The position numbers and the translations under genes are program-made. Of a stretch of 32,301 nucleotides of DNA, positions 8,472-16,732 are shown in pieces. Source of the stretch: Burkholderiales bacterium (GTDB taxonomy: Bacteria; Pseudomonadota; Gammaproteobacteria; Burkholderiales; Casimicrobiaceae). Where the stretch lies: contig JANXUB010000030.1 of assembly GCA_025352105.1 (NCBI GenBank), forward strand, positions 1-32,301. Direction: 5' to 3'. Below the pieces are notes generated by a model. That model was not told where the DNA came from. It saw only the letters and a list, made by a program, of their open reading frames with translations, and ran no database searches. Position 1 is the first letter of the stretch. The number at the start of each line of letters is the position of its first letter.

Positions 8472-8513
8472 TCCACGTCCACGTCCACGTCCACGTCCAC
8501 ATCCACATCCACA
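8472..8513. repeat. Hexanucleotide tandem repeat, 4 x TCCACG then 3 x TCCACA
   Basis: Seven perfect-length hexamers run head to tail directly before the DUF2855 gene, ending 31 bases before the likely ATG at 8545. The reading frame of that gene is open through the repeat back to a stop at 8461-8463, where it would read alternating Pro-Arg and Pro-His. No normal start codon lies upstream of the repeat. A hexamer changes spacing but not frame when copies are gained or lost. Confidence 0.9.
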
Positions 8514-8544
8514 CCCTCACCAACATCAATTGTCCAAAGCAACC

Positions 8545-9651
8545 ATGTCGACGCACACCCCAGAATACGCCATCGAATTTGACAAAAAGAACCCGGCTGT
8601 GATGCGTCAGGTCAGCGCTGCGCTGGGTGACACGCCGGAGCTGGGCGAGGTGCTCTTGCGCATCGAGCACTTTGCCTTCACCGCGAACAACGTGACCTAC
8701 GCGATGTTTGGCGACGCGATGCATTATTGGCAGTTTTTTCCAGCGACCGATCCCGCATGGGGCGTGATTCCGGTGTGGGGCTTTGCCACGGTGGTGGCGA
8801 GCGCCGTCGAGGGCATTGCGGTGGGCGAGCGGTTCTACGGCTACCTGCCGACGGCAACGCATCTCATCGTGCAGCCGGATCGTGTGAACGCGGGCGGCTT
8901 TGTCGATGGTGCTGACCACCGCGCGACCTTGCCGGCGGTTTACAACCAGTATTTGCGGTGCAGCACGGATCCCGGCTATCACCCGAAGCGCGAAGCGGAG
9001 CAGATGATTTTGCGACCGTTGTTTTTCACCAGTTTTCTGATCGATGATTTTCTCGATGACAACGGTTTTTTTGGCGCAGAGCGGGTGATTCTGTCCAGCG
9101 CATCGAGCAAGACGGCGTATGGCACGGCGTTTTGCCTCTCTCAGCGCAAAAATATTGAGGTGGTCGGCCTGACGTCAGCAAAAAATCTGGATTTTGTGCG
9201 AGCTCTGGGTTGCTATCACCAAGTCTTGACCTACGACGAGATTGACGCGTTGTCACCAACGATTGCGAGCGTCTACGTCGATTTTTCCGGCAATGCGGAT
9301 GTGCGTCGCGCGTTGCACACACAGGTCGCTGACGGCCTTAAATACAGCGCCTCCATCGGCGGCACTGACTGGCAACATCTGGGCAAAGTTGGCGAGCTTC
9401 CGGGGCCACGTCCAACGCTGTTTTTCGCCCCGTCGCAAATCAAAAAGCGCAGTGCCGAATGGGGCAACGCCACGCTAATGGGAAGGCTTGCTGCGGCCTG
9501 GCAATCGTTCATGGTGCCCGTGACACGGCCCGATCAACCGTGGCTACAGATCGTTCACGCGAAAGGCCCCGCCGCATCGCTTGCCGCGATGACCGAAGTG
9601 ATCGCAGGCAAGGCTAAGCCAGAGGAGGGGCATGTGCTGAGCCTTGGATAG
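8545..9651 (+). CDS. DUF2855 family protein
   Basis: The 368-residue product matches the DUF2855 family. These proteins resemble the medium-chain dehydrogenase/reductase fold but have no proven reaction. Typical features are RIEHFAFTANNVTYAMFGD near the start, VWGFATVVAS, a GERFYGYLPTATHL segment, and a central SSASSKTAYGTAFCL stretch where MDR enzymes bind nucleotide. The ATG at 8545 is preferred; a TTG at 8530 would add five residues. The ribosome-binding region is weak (AAAG). A hexanucleotide tandem repeat lies just upstream and could set promoter or leader spacing. It converges on the small membrane-protein gene 21 bases away. Confidence 0.88.
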   Translation: MSTHTPEYAIEFDKKNPAVMRQVSAALGDTPELGEVLLRIEHFAFTANNVTYAMFGDAMHYWQFFPATDPAWGVIPVWGFATVVASAVEGIAVGERFYGYLPTATHLIVQPDRVNAGGFVDGADHRATLPAVYNQYLRCSTDPGYHPKREAEQMILRPLFFTSFLIDDFLDDNGFFGAERVILSSASSKTAYGTAFCLSQRKNIEVVGLTSAKNLDFVRALGCYHQVLTYDEIDALSPTIASVYVDFSGNADVRRALHTQVADGLKYSASIGGTDWQHLGKVGELPGPRPTLFFAPSQIKKRSAEWGNATLMGRLAAAWQSFMVPVTRPDQPWLQIVHAKGPAASLAAMTEVIAGKAKPEEGHVLSLG

Positions 9652-9672
9652 ATTGAGGCCGAGACCGAGACC

Positions 9673-10056
9673 CTAGACCACCGCGCCCCGATGCGGCAAC
9701 TGAACGCGACGATTGTGGCGCACAACCCACCAGACGACCAGACCCATCAGTATGAGCGGCAGCGCCATAAATAGTGCGACGCTGCCGAGCACAATCGCGC
9801 TGATTGTGAATGCAAACATTATCGCGACCACTGAAATCAGAATCGCCAGCGTGATGGCCGCCCACGCGACGGCGAATTCAAACCATCCGCTGTCAAACAC
9901 GCCGACTAACGCGGTCGAATGATCGCCCCACTGAATTCGCGCGGTGCTGGCGTCGGGCCAAAATTGAGCCGCAGCGAGCAATGCCAGCGACAGCGCGGCG
10001 GCGATAGCGATCATCGCCAAGCTTACGATCAGTGTGTTGCGAAGTGTTCTGCTCAT
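9673..10056 (-). CDS. Small membrane protein, function unknown
   Basis: The 127-residue product has an N-terminal hydrophobic segment at about 9-31. Two more lie at about 60-85 and 87-112, with a short polar loop containing QWGDHSTALVG between the first two. The C-terminus is basic (VRHNRRVQLPHR), which suggests it stays in the cytoplasm. I recognise no family. The start is preceded by GGTGAAAACTC. It is transcribed away from the ComEA-like gene and towards DUF2855. It is probably real, given the clean hydrophobic pattern in the coding frame. Confidence 0.65.
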   Translation of the reverse strand: MSRTLRNTLIVSLAMIAIAAALSLALLAAAQFWPDASTARIQWGDHSTALVGVFDSGWFEFAVAWAAITLAILISVVAIMFAFTISAIVLGSVALFMALPLILMGLVVWWVVRHNRRVQLPHRGAVV

Positions 10057-10286
10057 GAGTTTTCACCGGTATTGAGTTGATGATGGAATTTTGCGCTGTG
10101 ACCCGTCGCCTGCAAACGGGCGCGCGACGAATTGCAGGGGCCGACGATGACTCGCGGGGACGCGGCGGCGAAGGCGCTTTCAGGCCGGTGTCAACGCGGG
10201 CGAACAAGTTCCGTTACATTGCCTGCTCGTGCTGCAAGCATGGCTCGCCTCAAATTTCAGCGCTGTTAATCCTCAAGGAGTCCTCA

Positions 10287-10628
10287 ATGAAACGATTCGT
10301 TACCGCCCTGCTGGCCTCAGCTTTGCTTGCTTCGCCGCTGTTCGCACTGGATGCGACACAGGCGAAAAAAGATGTCGCCACCGCGACCGCCGCCCCCGCT
10401 AAAGCTGCCCCGGCGGACGCCAAGAAAGCGCCCGAGCCGATGGACATCAACAGTGCCACGGCCAAACAACTGGCCACGCTCAAGGGCATTGGCGAGGTTC
10501 GTTCCAAGGCCATCGTGAAAGGCCGCCCCTACAGCGGCAAGGACGATCTGGTGAACAAAAAGATCATCCCGCAGGACGTGTACGACGATATCAAGGATCT
10601 GATCATCGCCAAACAGAAGAAGAAATAG
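10287..10628 (+). CDS. Secreted ComEA-like helix-hairpin-helix DNA-binding protein
   Basis: The 113-residue protein has a signal peptide (residues 1-20, cut after SPLFA) and an Ala/Lys-rich linker to about residue 50. A single helix-hairpin-helix domain follows, with MDINSATAKQLATLKGIGEV and a basic C-terminus ending KQKKK. Such proteins bind double-stranded DNA in the periplasm and help pull it in during natural transformation. The start at 10287 was chosen because AAGGAG lies 7 bases upstream and the signal peptide begins there; a longer frame to 10077 has no such support. A strong terminator follows. The type IV pilus genes in the same window fit a DNA-uptake role, although the two loci are not linked in an operon. 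Confidence 0.85.
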   Translation: MKRFVTALLASALLASPLFALDATQAKKDVATATAAPAKAAPADAKKAPEPMDINSATAKQLATLKGIGEVRSKAIVKGRPYSGKDDLVNKKIIPQDVYDDIKDLIIAKQKKK

Positions 10629-10650
10629 GCGCGATTGCCTTGTTAGTTGG

Positions 10651-10678
10651 AAAAGCCCGGTTCGCCGGGTTTTTTTTG
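10651..10678 (+). terminator. Rho-independent terminator after the ComEA-like gene
   Basis: A stem of CCCGG and CCGGG closes on a TTCG tetraloop. It is extended by a G-T pair and A-T pairs, and a run of eight T follows. It sits 22 bases after the stop codon. Confidence 0.88.
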
Positions 10679-10997
10679 TGCTCGTCCGCCCGGAACCAAA
10701 GGGACAACTCTGCGCCTTGCGCAGATATTGCCTTGCCTCCACCGCCCGAAGCGTCGGCAGCGTATGGGGTGGTGAATCCCGCATAGGGCGACGGTCGGTT
10801 GCAGGGGCACGCAGCCACCGCCCTCTAAAATCGCAGCATGAATACAAGCGCGACCCAACCTAATTGGCTTTTTACTAAGACCGCCACTCAACATGGGATG
10901 CAGCAGCATTGCGGAAAAAGTCGACTCGATGCGAATTATTCCGATAACCCCAGTGTGGACGGGGCTCATACAACAAAGCTGATGGAAGGAAACTGAC
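10679..10997. other. Region upstream of cmk with a doubtful 52-codon ORF
   Basis: No established gene is visible. An ORF from ATG 10838 to TGA 10994-10996 ends one base before the cmk start and could be a leader, but I recognise nothing in its peptide and it has no clear ribosome-binding site. The aroA gene that often lies before cmk in related bacteria is absent. The cmk promoter should lie in this region. Confidence 0.4.
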
Positions 10998-11741
10998 GTG
11001 TCAGTGTCCATCGTTACCATCGATGGCCCGGTGGCTTCCGGCAAAGGCACGGTCGCGCGACAGGTTGCCGAAGCGCTTGGTTTTCACTTGCTAGATTCGG
11101 GAGCGATTTACCGGGCGCATGCTTTAGCTTGCCTTTCAAGAAAAATAGATTTCAATGAAATCAGTAGTTTGGAACGACAAGCTAAAGCACTTTCTCTGAA
11201 ATTTCTTGGCGAAAGCATTTGGCTTGATGGCGTAGAAGCGACCGCCGAAGTGCGCTCCGAAGCGGTTGGAATGGCCGCATCGACGCTTTCCGCGATCCCG
11301 CAAGTGCGTGCCGCGTTGCTGCAGCGGCAGCGCGACTTCGCCGTTGCGCCCGGTCTCGTGGCCGATGGTCGCGACATGGGCACCATCGTTTTTCCCTCCG
11401 CACCGCTCAAAATCTACTTGACGGCGACGGCTCAGGTTCGAGCCGAAAGGCGAGCCGGGCAGATCGCGAAACAGCGACTTGCTGCTGGCGAGAGCCTATC
11501 CGCTAAGCAGTTGATTGAAAAGGGAAAACCTCCTACAATCGAGGGCTTGCTTGAAACCATTCGAGCGCAAATCCAACCTGACGTCGAAGCACAGATTCGG
11601 CGACGCGATTCGCAGGATAAATCCCGCACAATCGCACCGCTGAAACCCGCGCTCGATGCCATCGTGATTGACAACGCCGAGCACAGTCCATCAGAGACTG
11701 TTGCGGTAGTTTTGTCACTCTGGAAATTGCGCTTAAAGTAA
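10998..11741 (+). CDS. cmk: Cytidylate kinase
   Basis: Cmk phosphorylates CMP and dCMP to the diphosphates with ATP. The 247-residue product begins with the P-loop TIDGPVASGKGTVARQVA (residues 8-25). It has the CMP-binding region LLDSGAIYRAHAL, the segment VADGRDMGTIVFP and the lid region with RAERRAGQ. It is about 20 residues longer than the common form, partly in the segment after the lid. The start is GTG at 10998 with GGAAGGA 8-9 bases upstream. An AT-richer patch at about 11120-11220 departs from the surrounding codon use. The gene leads the cmk-rpsA-ihfB-lapB-radA series, a standard order apart from the missing lapA. Confidence 0.95.
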   Translation: MSVSIVTIDGPVASGKGTVARQVAEALGFHLLDSGAIYRAHALACLSRKIDFNEISSLERQAKALSLKFLGESIWLDGVEATAEVRSEAVGMAASTLSAIPQVRAALLQRQRDFAVAPGLVADGRDMGTIVFPSAPLKIYLTATAQVRAERRAGQIAKQRLAAGESLSAKQLIEKGKPPTIEGLLETIRAQIQPDVEAQIRRRDSQDKSRTIAPLKPALDAIVIDNAEHSPSETVAVVLSLWKLRLK

Positions 11742-11832
11742 CGAGCCGTAACGAGCAAACCGATTCATCAACCTAACCTCTACTCCAAAGCAATATCGCT
11801 GCGGCGAGAGCCAACCGAAAGTTACCTCCCTA

Positions 11833-13536
11833 ATGTCAGAAGAAAATATTTCCTTCGCCGATCTGTTTGAAGAGAGCCTTGTCCGTAAGGAAATGCGCTT
11901 GGGCGAAGTCATCACGGCAGAAGTCGTGCGCGTTGACTACAACGTCGTAGTCGTAAACGCCGGTCTCAAATCCGAGGCCTATGTTCCGATTGAAGAATTC
12001 AAAAATGACCGCGGCGAAGTCGAAGTACAAGCTGGCGATTTCATTCAGGTAGCGATCGAAGCCATCGAAAACGGCTTCGGCGAAACCAAGCTCTCGCGCG
12101 ACAAGGCGAAGCGTCTGGCCTCTTGGTATTTCCTCGAGAACGCCATGAACCAAGGCGACATCGTCTCGGGCATGGTCGTTGGCAAAGTCAAGGGCGGTTT
12201 GACCGTCATGACGCACGGCGTTCGCGCCTTCCTGCCCGGTTCGCTCGTTGACATGCGTCCTATCAAGGACACCTCGCCATACGAAGGTAAAGAGCTCGAC
12301 TTTAAAGTCATCAAGCTCGACAAAAAGCGCAACAACGTGGTCGTTAGCCGCCGCGCTGTGCTCGAAGTTTCCATGGGTGCCGAGCGCGACAAGTTGCTCT
12401 CGACGCTGGCCGAAGGCGCGACCGTCACCGGTACCGTTAAAAACATCACCGACTATGGCGCCTTCGTGGACTTGGGCGGTATCGACGGCTTGCTGCACAT
12501 CACCGATCTGGCATGGCGTCGCGTCAAGCACCCATCGGAAGTGCTCACCGTGGGTCAGGAAGTTACGGCCAAGGTTCTCAAGTTCGATCAAGAGAAAAAC
12601 CGTGTTTCACTCGGCCTCAAGCAATTGGGCGACGATCCGTGGGTTGGCTTGGCGCGTCGCTACCCACAGGGTACGCGTCTGTTCGGCAAAGTCACCAATA
12701 TCACTGACTACGGCGCCTTCGTTGAAATCGACGCTGGCATCGAAGGTCTGGTGCACGTCTCCGAAATGGACTGGACGAACAAGAACGTCAGCCCAGCCAA
12801 AGTAGTTTCGTTGGGTGACGAAGTCGAAGTCATGATCCTTGAGATTGACGAAGACCGCCGTCGTATTTCGCTCGGCATCAAACAGTGTCAGGCTAATCCG
12901 TGGGACGAGTTCGCTGCCAACTACAAGAAGGGCGACAAAGTCTCCGGCGCGATCAAATCGATCACCGATTTCGGCGTGTTCATCGGTCTGCCAGGCGGCA
13001 TCGATGGCCTCATCCACTTGTCCGATCTGTCATGGAACGTTCCCGGCGAAACCGCTGTGCGCGACTTCAAAAAGGGTCAGGAGCTGGAAGCCGCTGTTCT
13101 GGGGATCGACGTTGAGCGTGAGCGTATTTCGCTCGGCATCAAGCAGCTCGATGGCGATCCGTTCAACAACTACATCGCAATCAACGACAAGGGCGCAATC
13201 GTCAATGGCACAGTGAAATCCGCTGAAGCTAAAGGCGCTGTGATTCAGTTGGCCGATGATGTTGAAGGCTATCTGCGTGCGTCTGAAGTGTCACGTGATC
13301 GTGTGGAAGATATCCGCAGCCACGTGAAAGAGGGCGAGAGCGTCGAGGTGATGATCATCAACGTGGATCGCAAGACCCGCAACATCAGCTTGTCGATCAA
13401 GGCCAAGGACTCTGCTGAAGAGACCGAGGCAATCCGTGCGCATGCCAAAGAGTCGAAAGACGAGAGCAACACGAGCTCGGGTCTGGCTGGCTTGGGCGCA
13501 TTGCTCAAGGCTAAAACGGACAACAAGGCAGAGTAG
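11833..13536 (+). CDS. rpsA: 30S ribosomal protein S1
   Basis: S1 binds mRNA on the 30S subunit and unwinds structured leaders. The 567-residue product contains six S1 (OB-fold) repeats at roughly 22-88, 106-172, 193-261, 278-348, 365-435 and 452-521. Repeats of NITDYGAFV with LGIKQ or LGLKQ recur through the protein. The C-terminal 45 residues are charged and probably disordered. The start ATG at 11833 follows TTACCTCCCTA, which is not a Shine-Dalgarno sequence. In E. coli the rpsA leader likewise lacks a strong one and is autoregulated by S1, so the same may hold here. It lies 91 bases after cmk and 57 before ihfB. Confidence 0.97.
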   Translation: MSEENISFADLFEESLVRKEMRLGEVITAEVVRVDYNVVVVNAGLKSEAYVPIEEFKNDRGEVEVQAGDFIQVAIEAIENGFGETKLSRDKAKRLASWYFLENAMNQGDIVSGMVVGKVKGGLTVMTHGVRAFLPGSLVDMRPIKDTSPYEGKELDFKVIKLDKKRNNVVVSRRAVLEVSMGAERDKLLSTLAEGATVTGTVKNITDYGAFVDLGGIDGLLHITDLAWRRVKHPSEVLTVGQEVTAKVLKFDQEKNRVSLGLKQLGDDPWVGLARRYPQGTRLFGKVTNITDYGAFVEIDAGIEGLVHVSEMDWTNKNVSPAKVVSLGDEVEVMILEIDEDRRRISLGIKQCQANPWDEFAANYKKGDKVSGAIKSITDFGVFIGLPGGIDGLIHLSDLSWNVPGETAVRDFKKGQELEAAVLGIDVERERISLGIKQLDGDPFNNYIAINDKGAIVNGTVKSAEAKGAVIQLADDVEGYLRASEVSRDRVEDIRSHVKEGESVEVMIINVDRKTRNISLSIKAKDSAEETEAIRAHAKESKDESNTSSGLAGLGALLKAKTDNKAE

Positions 13537-13593
13537 GGCACCGAGCGAGTTAAACGGTTTCACGCACCTTAGAAGTTAGAAGAGGAGAGAGTC

Positions 13594-13941
13594 ATGACAC
13601 GTTCGAGCCTGGTTGCCCGGCTGTCGGAGCGCTTTCCTCATCTGATGGCGCGTGATACCGAACTCGCGGTTCGCCTGATTCTGGATGCCATCGGCGATGC
13701 ACTCGCCGAGAGCTCCAGAGTGGAAGTTCGCGGTTTCGGCAGCTTTGCGCTGTCGTACCGCCCGCCCCGCGTGGGGCGGAACCCAAAGTCCGGTGACCAG
13801 GTGGTCGTTCCGGCAAAGCATGTGCCGCATTTCAAAGCGGGCAAAGAACTGCGCGAACGCGTCGATCAGTTGCCTCCACTGATCGCGGCTTTGCCTACAT
13901 CGAAATCCCCGATTTCTTCTGCCTCCGTCGCCAAGGCGTGA
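13594..13941 (+). CDS. ihfB: Integration host factor subunit beta
   Basis: IHF-beta pairs with IHF-alpha to bend DNA sharply at specific sites. The 115-residue product starts [15 protein letters not shown] and has the conserved [17 protein letters not shown] strand region. The DNA-binding arm [12 protein letters not shown] follows, with its intercalating proline, and then [15 protein letters not shown] tail of about 20 residues rich in Ala and Ser extends beyond the usual end. AAGAGGAGAGAG directly before the ATG is a strong ribosome-binding site. The place between rpsA and lapB is standard for the gene. Confidence 0.96.
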   Translation: MTRSSLVARLSERFPHLMARDTELAVRLILDAIGDALAESSRVEVRGFGSFALSYRPPRVGRNPKSGDQVVVPAKHVPHFKAGKELRERVDQLPPLIAALPTSKSPISSASVAKA

Positions 13942-13992
13942 TGGCTTTTCGTCCGCTTCGCGGCATAGACGGTCTAGAGACAGCGTACCGAT

Positions 13993-15153
13993 ATGGAATT
14001 TGAAGCTTGGTGGCTGCTTGTTCCGCTTGGCTGCTTCGCGCTCGGTTGGTTCGCTGCGCGCGTTGACATTGCCTATGTGGTGCGCGATGCGCGAGCGCTT
14101 CCCGCTGCCTATTTCCGAGGCCTCAATTTTTTACTGCGCGAGCAACATGACAAGGCCGTTGAGAGCTTTGTCGACGTGTCTCGACGCGATCCGCATGCGC
14201 TCGATCTGCAACTCGCGCTTGGGAGCCTGTTTCGTCGCCAAGGTCGGCTAGGCGAGGCGACAGGCATTCACCAATCCCTCGTTGATCGCCACGATTTGCC
14301 GAAAGACAAACGCGAACTGGCCCTCTTCGAACTGGCACAAGATTTTCACGCTGCCGGGATATTTGATCGCGCTGAGGCGGTTTACGAGTCGCTTAAGGGC
14401 ACGTCCTACGAGTCGGAAGCCGTGACCCGCCTCGCGTCCGTTCTGGAACAAGAAAAGGCTTGGGAAAAGGCCATCGCCGCGCGTGAACGCATCGAGCAAC
14501 TGAGCGGTGAGCCTCAAGCACGATATGTCTCGCAATATCACTGCGAGTTAGCCGAAGCGGCACTGACGAGCGGAAACACTGATGCGGTACGAACGCAGCT
14601 AGCCGCAGCGAGCGAGGCCAACCGCAACAGCGCGCGCGTGCAACTGATCGCATTTCGTGCCGCGATGAAAGCAGGCGACACGGTTGCCGCTGAAGCAGCG
14701 CTCGAAGCCCTGATGCGCGTCAAGCCCGAATTAGTCGTGCTGATCGCTGAGGATGTGGTGGCTCTCTACGAAAAGCTCGGACGCCCTGAGCTCGGCGTCG
14801 AGCGTCTCGCCGCTGCACAGAGCGAGTCCACCACCACGCTGGGTTTGTCGCGTCTGATGGATGCCTCTCTCAAAATCGAAGGCCACGACGCAGCGCTTGC
14901 GCGACTCAAGCAAGCCTTGTCTCGTCAACCTTCAGCGCGCGAAGCAGGGCGGTTGCTGGAACTCGAAAGTGGCAAGGCTGAAACTGACGCCGGAAAGACG
15001 ATGCTCGACACCGCGAAATTGCTGTACCGGGCCACCGACAAAGTGCCCGGTTTCAACTGCGGTCAATGTGGATTTCGCGCGCCAAGGTACTACTGGAAAT
15101 GCCCTGGTTGTAATGCATGGGAGAGCTTTCGCGCGACGCCTTTGGGCGACTAG
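13993..15153 (+). CDS. lapB: LapB (YciM), LPS assembly and LpxC-turnover protein
   Basis: LapB is an inner-membrane-anchored TPR protein that directs FtsH to degrade LpxC and so sets LPS synthesis. The 386-residue product has one N-terminal membrane helix (about residues 5-22). TPR-like helices follow from about 40 to 340. A C-terminal rubredoxin-type metal site is formed by C356, C359, C370 and C373 (NCGQCG and KCPGC). The segment FRGLNFLLREQHDKAVE after the anchor is typical of the family. The gene follows ihfB by 51 bases. The small partner gene lapA, usually between ihfB and lapB, is not there, and no short ORF replaces it. Confidence 0.95.
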   Translation: MEFEAWWLLVPLGCFALGWFAARVDIAYVVRDARALPAAYFRGLNFLLREQHDKAVESFVDVSRRDPHALDLQLALGSLFRRQGRLGEATGIHQSLVDRHDLPKDKRELALFELAQDFHAAGIFDRAEAVYESLKGTSYESEAVTRLASVLEQEKAWEKAIAARERIEQLSGEPQARYVSQYHCELAEAALTSGNTDAVRTQLAAASEANRNSARVQLIAFRAAMKAGDTVAAEAALEALMRVKPELVVLIAEDVVALYEKLGRPELGVERLAAAQSESTTTLGLSRLMDASLKIEGHDAALARLKQALSRQPSAREAGRLLELESGKAETDAGKTMLDTAKLLYRATDKVPGFNCGQCGFRAPRYYWKCPGCNAWESFRATPLGD

Positions 15154-15198
15154 CAAGGCGCTTTTTGTCGCAGCGCAGCAGTCTGGAAACGCCAAAGT

Positions 15199-15226
15199 TT
15201 GATTAAAGCGATAAATTAATTAAACT
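15199..15226 (+). promoter_or_regulatory. Candidate sigma-70 promoter in the AT-rich lapB-radA gap
   Basis: The 103-base gap is much more AT-rich than its flanks. TTGATT at 15199-15204 and TAAACT at 15221-15226 are separated by 16 bases and could be -35 and -10 boxes for radA. This rests on inspection only. Confidence 0.3.
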
Positions 15227-15256
15227 TCATAAACTGTTGATTTATTGGATTAACTT

Positions 15257-16615
15257 ATCTCAAAGTTAAAGTCACTTTTCGTTTGTCGCGAATGCGGGGC
15301 CAGCGCAAGCAAATGGCAGGGCCAATGCTCCGGCTGTAACGCATGGAACACGCTCGAAGAAACGCGCGCCGACGCGAACACGCGAGCGCGCGCAGCGCCG
15401 TCCGGTCCGCGGCGTGCGATCAAACTCTCCGAAGTCAGCCGTGAATCCATTCAGCGCTGGCCGACCGGTTTGCCGGAATTTGATCGCGCCTTGGGCGGGG
15501 GCTTGGTGCCCGGCGGCGTCATTTTGTTGGGTGGTGACCCCGGCATCGGCAAATCAACTTTGACTTTGCAGGCTGTTGCCGCGCTGGCAAGTTCTCGCCG
15601 CGCACTTTATGTGTCGGGCGAGGAATCCGCCGCGCAGGTGGCCTCGCGCGGCGAGCGCTTGGGCCTTGATTTGGCGCTGATTGAAATGCTGGCTGAGACG
15701 TCACTTTCGGCCATTCTTGGCGAAATTCAGGCGTCGCAGCCGCAGGTCGTGATCATTGATTCGATTCAGACACTGTTCAACGAAGAGTTGTCGTCCGCGC
15801 CAGGGTCGGTCGTTCAAGTGCGCGAATGTGCCGCTGCACTGACGAGGCTTGCAAAGCAAACCGGCACCGCCATGATTCTGGTCGGGCATGTCACGAAAGA
15901 GGGCGCAATCGCGGGCCCTCGCGTGCTGGAGCATCTGGTTGATACGGTGATCTATTTTGAAGGCGAAGCCGGCTCCAATCTTCGCATCATTCGTGCACTT
16001 AAAAATCGCTTCGGCGCAGCCAACGAAATCGGCGTGTTTGCCATGCTGGAGGACGGCTTGCGCGGTGTTAGCAATCCGTCGGCCATGTTCCTGCAACGCG
16101 GCGAAGCACTTGCGCCGGGAAATGCGGTGTTTGCTGCGATCGAAGGTTCGCGGCCCATGCTCGTGCAGGTTCAGGCGCTGGTGGACCGCGCCGCCGGGAA
16201 TCCGCGACGCGTTTGCACTGGATTTGACGCGCAACGTCTGGCCATGTTGCTCGCAGTAATGAATCGGCATCTTGGCAGTGAGCTTGGTGGTTTCGACGTA
16301 TTCGTTAACGTGGTCGGTGGACTGCGCGTTACCGAACCGGCCGCCGACTTAGCGATAGTCGCGGCGATATGGTCTTCACTGTCGGGGGTAGCAATTTCTG
16401 CCGATATCGCAATCTTTGGGGAAATCGGTTTGGGCGGTGAAGTACGTCCAGTGGTGGGAAGTGCACTTCGCGTCGCGGAAGCCGATAAACTTGGATTTGC
16501 GTCGGTCATCAGCCCGCCAGTGAATCGGCAAGCGAGAGGTCGGGTGGACGAAGACTTGCTTCATCACGTGGTTCGCGTGGATGCGGCGATTGAACGGTTA
16601 CGAAACGGTGCATAG
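15257..16615 (+). CDS. radA: DNA repair protein RadA, apparent non-canonical ATC start
   Basis: RadA is a hexameric ATP-dependent branch-migration helicase used in recombination and transformation. All domains are present. A zinc finger reads CREC at 10-13 and CSGC at 24-27. Walker A GGDPGIGKST is at 92-101, the Walker B segment is VVIIDSIQTL, and the RadA-specific KNRFG follows. A C-terminal Lon-like domain contains GLRVTEPAADLAI. The frame is open from a TAA at 15251 but has no ATG, GTG, TTG or CTG before the zinc finger. The first usable start inside is TTG at 15470, which would remove it. ATC at 15257, followed by SKLKSLFVC, stands where the family has its initiator Met and gives the usual length (452). 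GGAT lies about 8 bases upstream. A sequence error (ATG to ATC) is possible. Confidence 0.9.
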   Translation: MSKLKSLFVCRECGASASKWQGQCSGCNAWNTLEETRADANTRARAAPSGPRRAIKLSEVSRESIQRWPTGLPEFDRALGGGLVPGGVILLGGDPGIGKSTLTLQAVAALASSRRALYVSGEESAAQVASRGERLGLDLALIEMLAETSLSAILGEIQASQPQVVIIDSIQTLFNEELSSAPGSVVQVRECAAALTRLAKQTGTAMILVGHVTKEGAIAGPRVLEHLVDTVIYFEGEAGSNLRIIRALKNRFGAANEIGVFAMLEDGLRGVSNPSAMFLQRGEALAPGNAVFAAIEGSRPMLVQVQALVDRAAGNPRRVCTGFDAQRLAMLLAVMNRHLGSELGGFDVFVNVVGGLRVTEPAADLAIVAAIWSSLSGVAISADIAIFGEIGLGGEVRPVVGSALRVAEADKLGFASVISPPVNRQARGRVDEDLLHHVVRVDAAIERLRNGA

Positions 16616-16679
16616 ACTGTTTGATTTGCCTGTCCGATTGTTCGGGAATTTATATTATGTTAAATACAACCATTCTTTC

Positions 16680-16694
16680 GATCGGCTACCGATC
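16680..16694. promoter_or_regulatory. Palindrome upstream of the 467-residue protein
   Basis: GATCGG and CCGATC flank a 3-base centre about 40 bases before the start codon. The preceding bases are AT-rich (TTTATATTATG around 16649) and could hold the promoter. It may be an operator or a small hairpin. No regulator is indicated. Confidence 0.35.
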
Positions 16695-16732
16695 TCATCG
16701 AAATAAGCACGAGTCGAGCAACCGTTAAAAAC

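Noticed and set aside
8383-8982. A - strand frame reading through the hexamer repeat into DUF2855
   Set aside because: It is antisense to DUF2855 and its Trp-Thr repeats come only from the tandem repeat.
10077-10286. N-terminal extension of the ComEA-like gene
   Set aside because: The signal peptide and AAGGAG clearly place the start at 10287, and the extension has no family support.
10838-10996. A 52-codon ORF directly before cmk
   Set aside because: No ribosome-binding site or recognisable family. Its end near cmk may be chance, so it is noted only within the gap entry.
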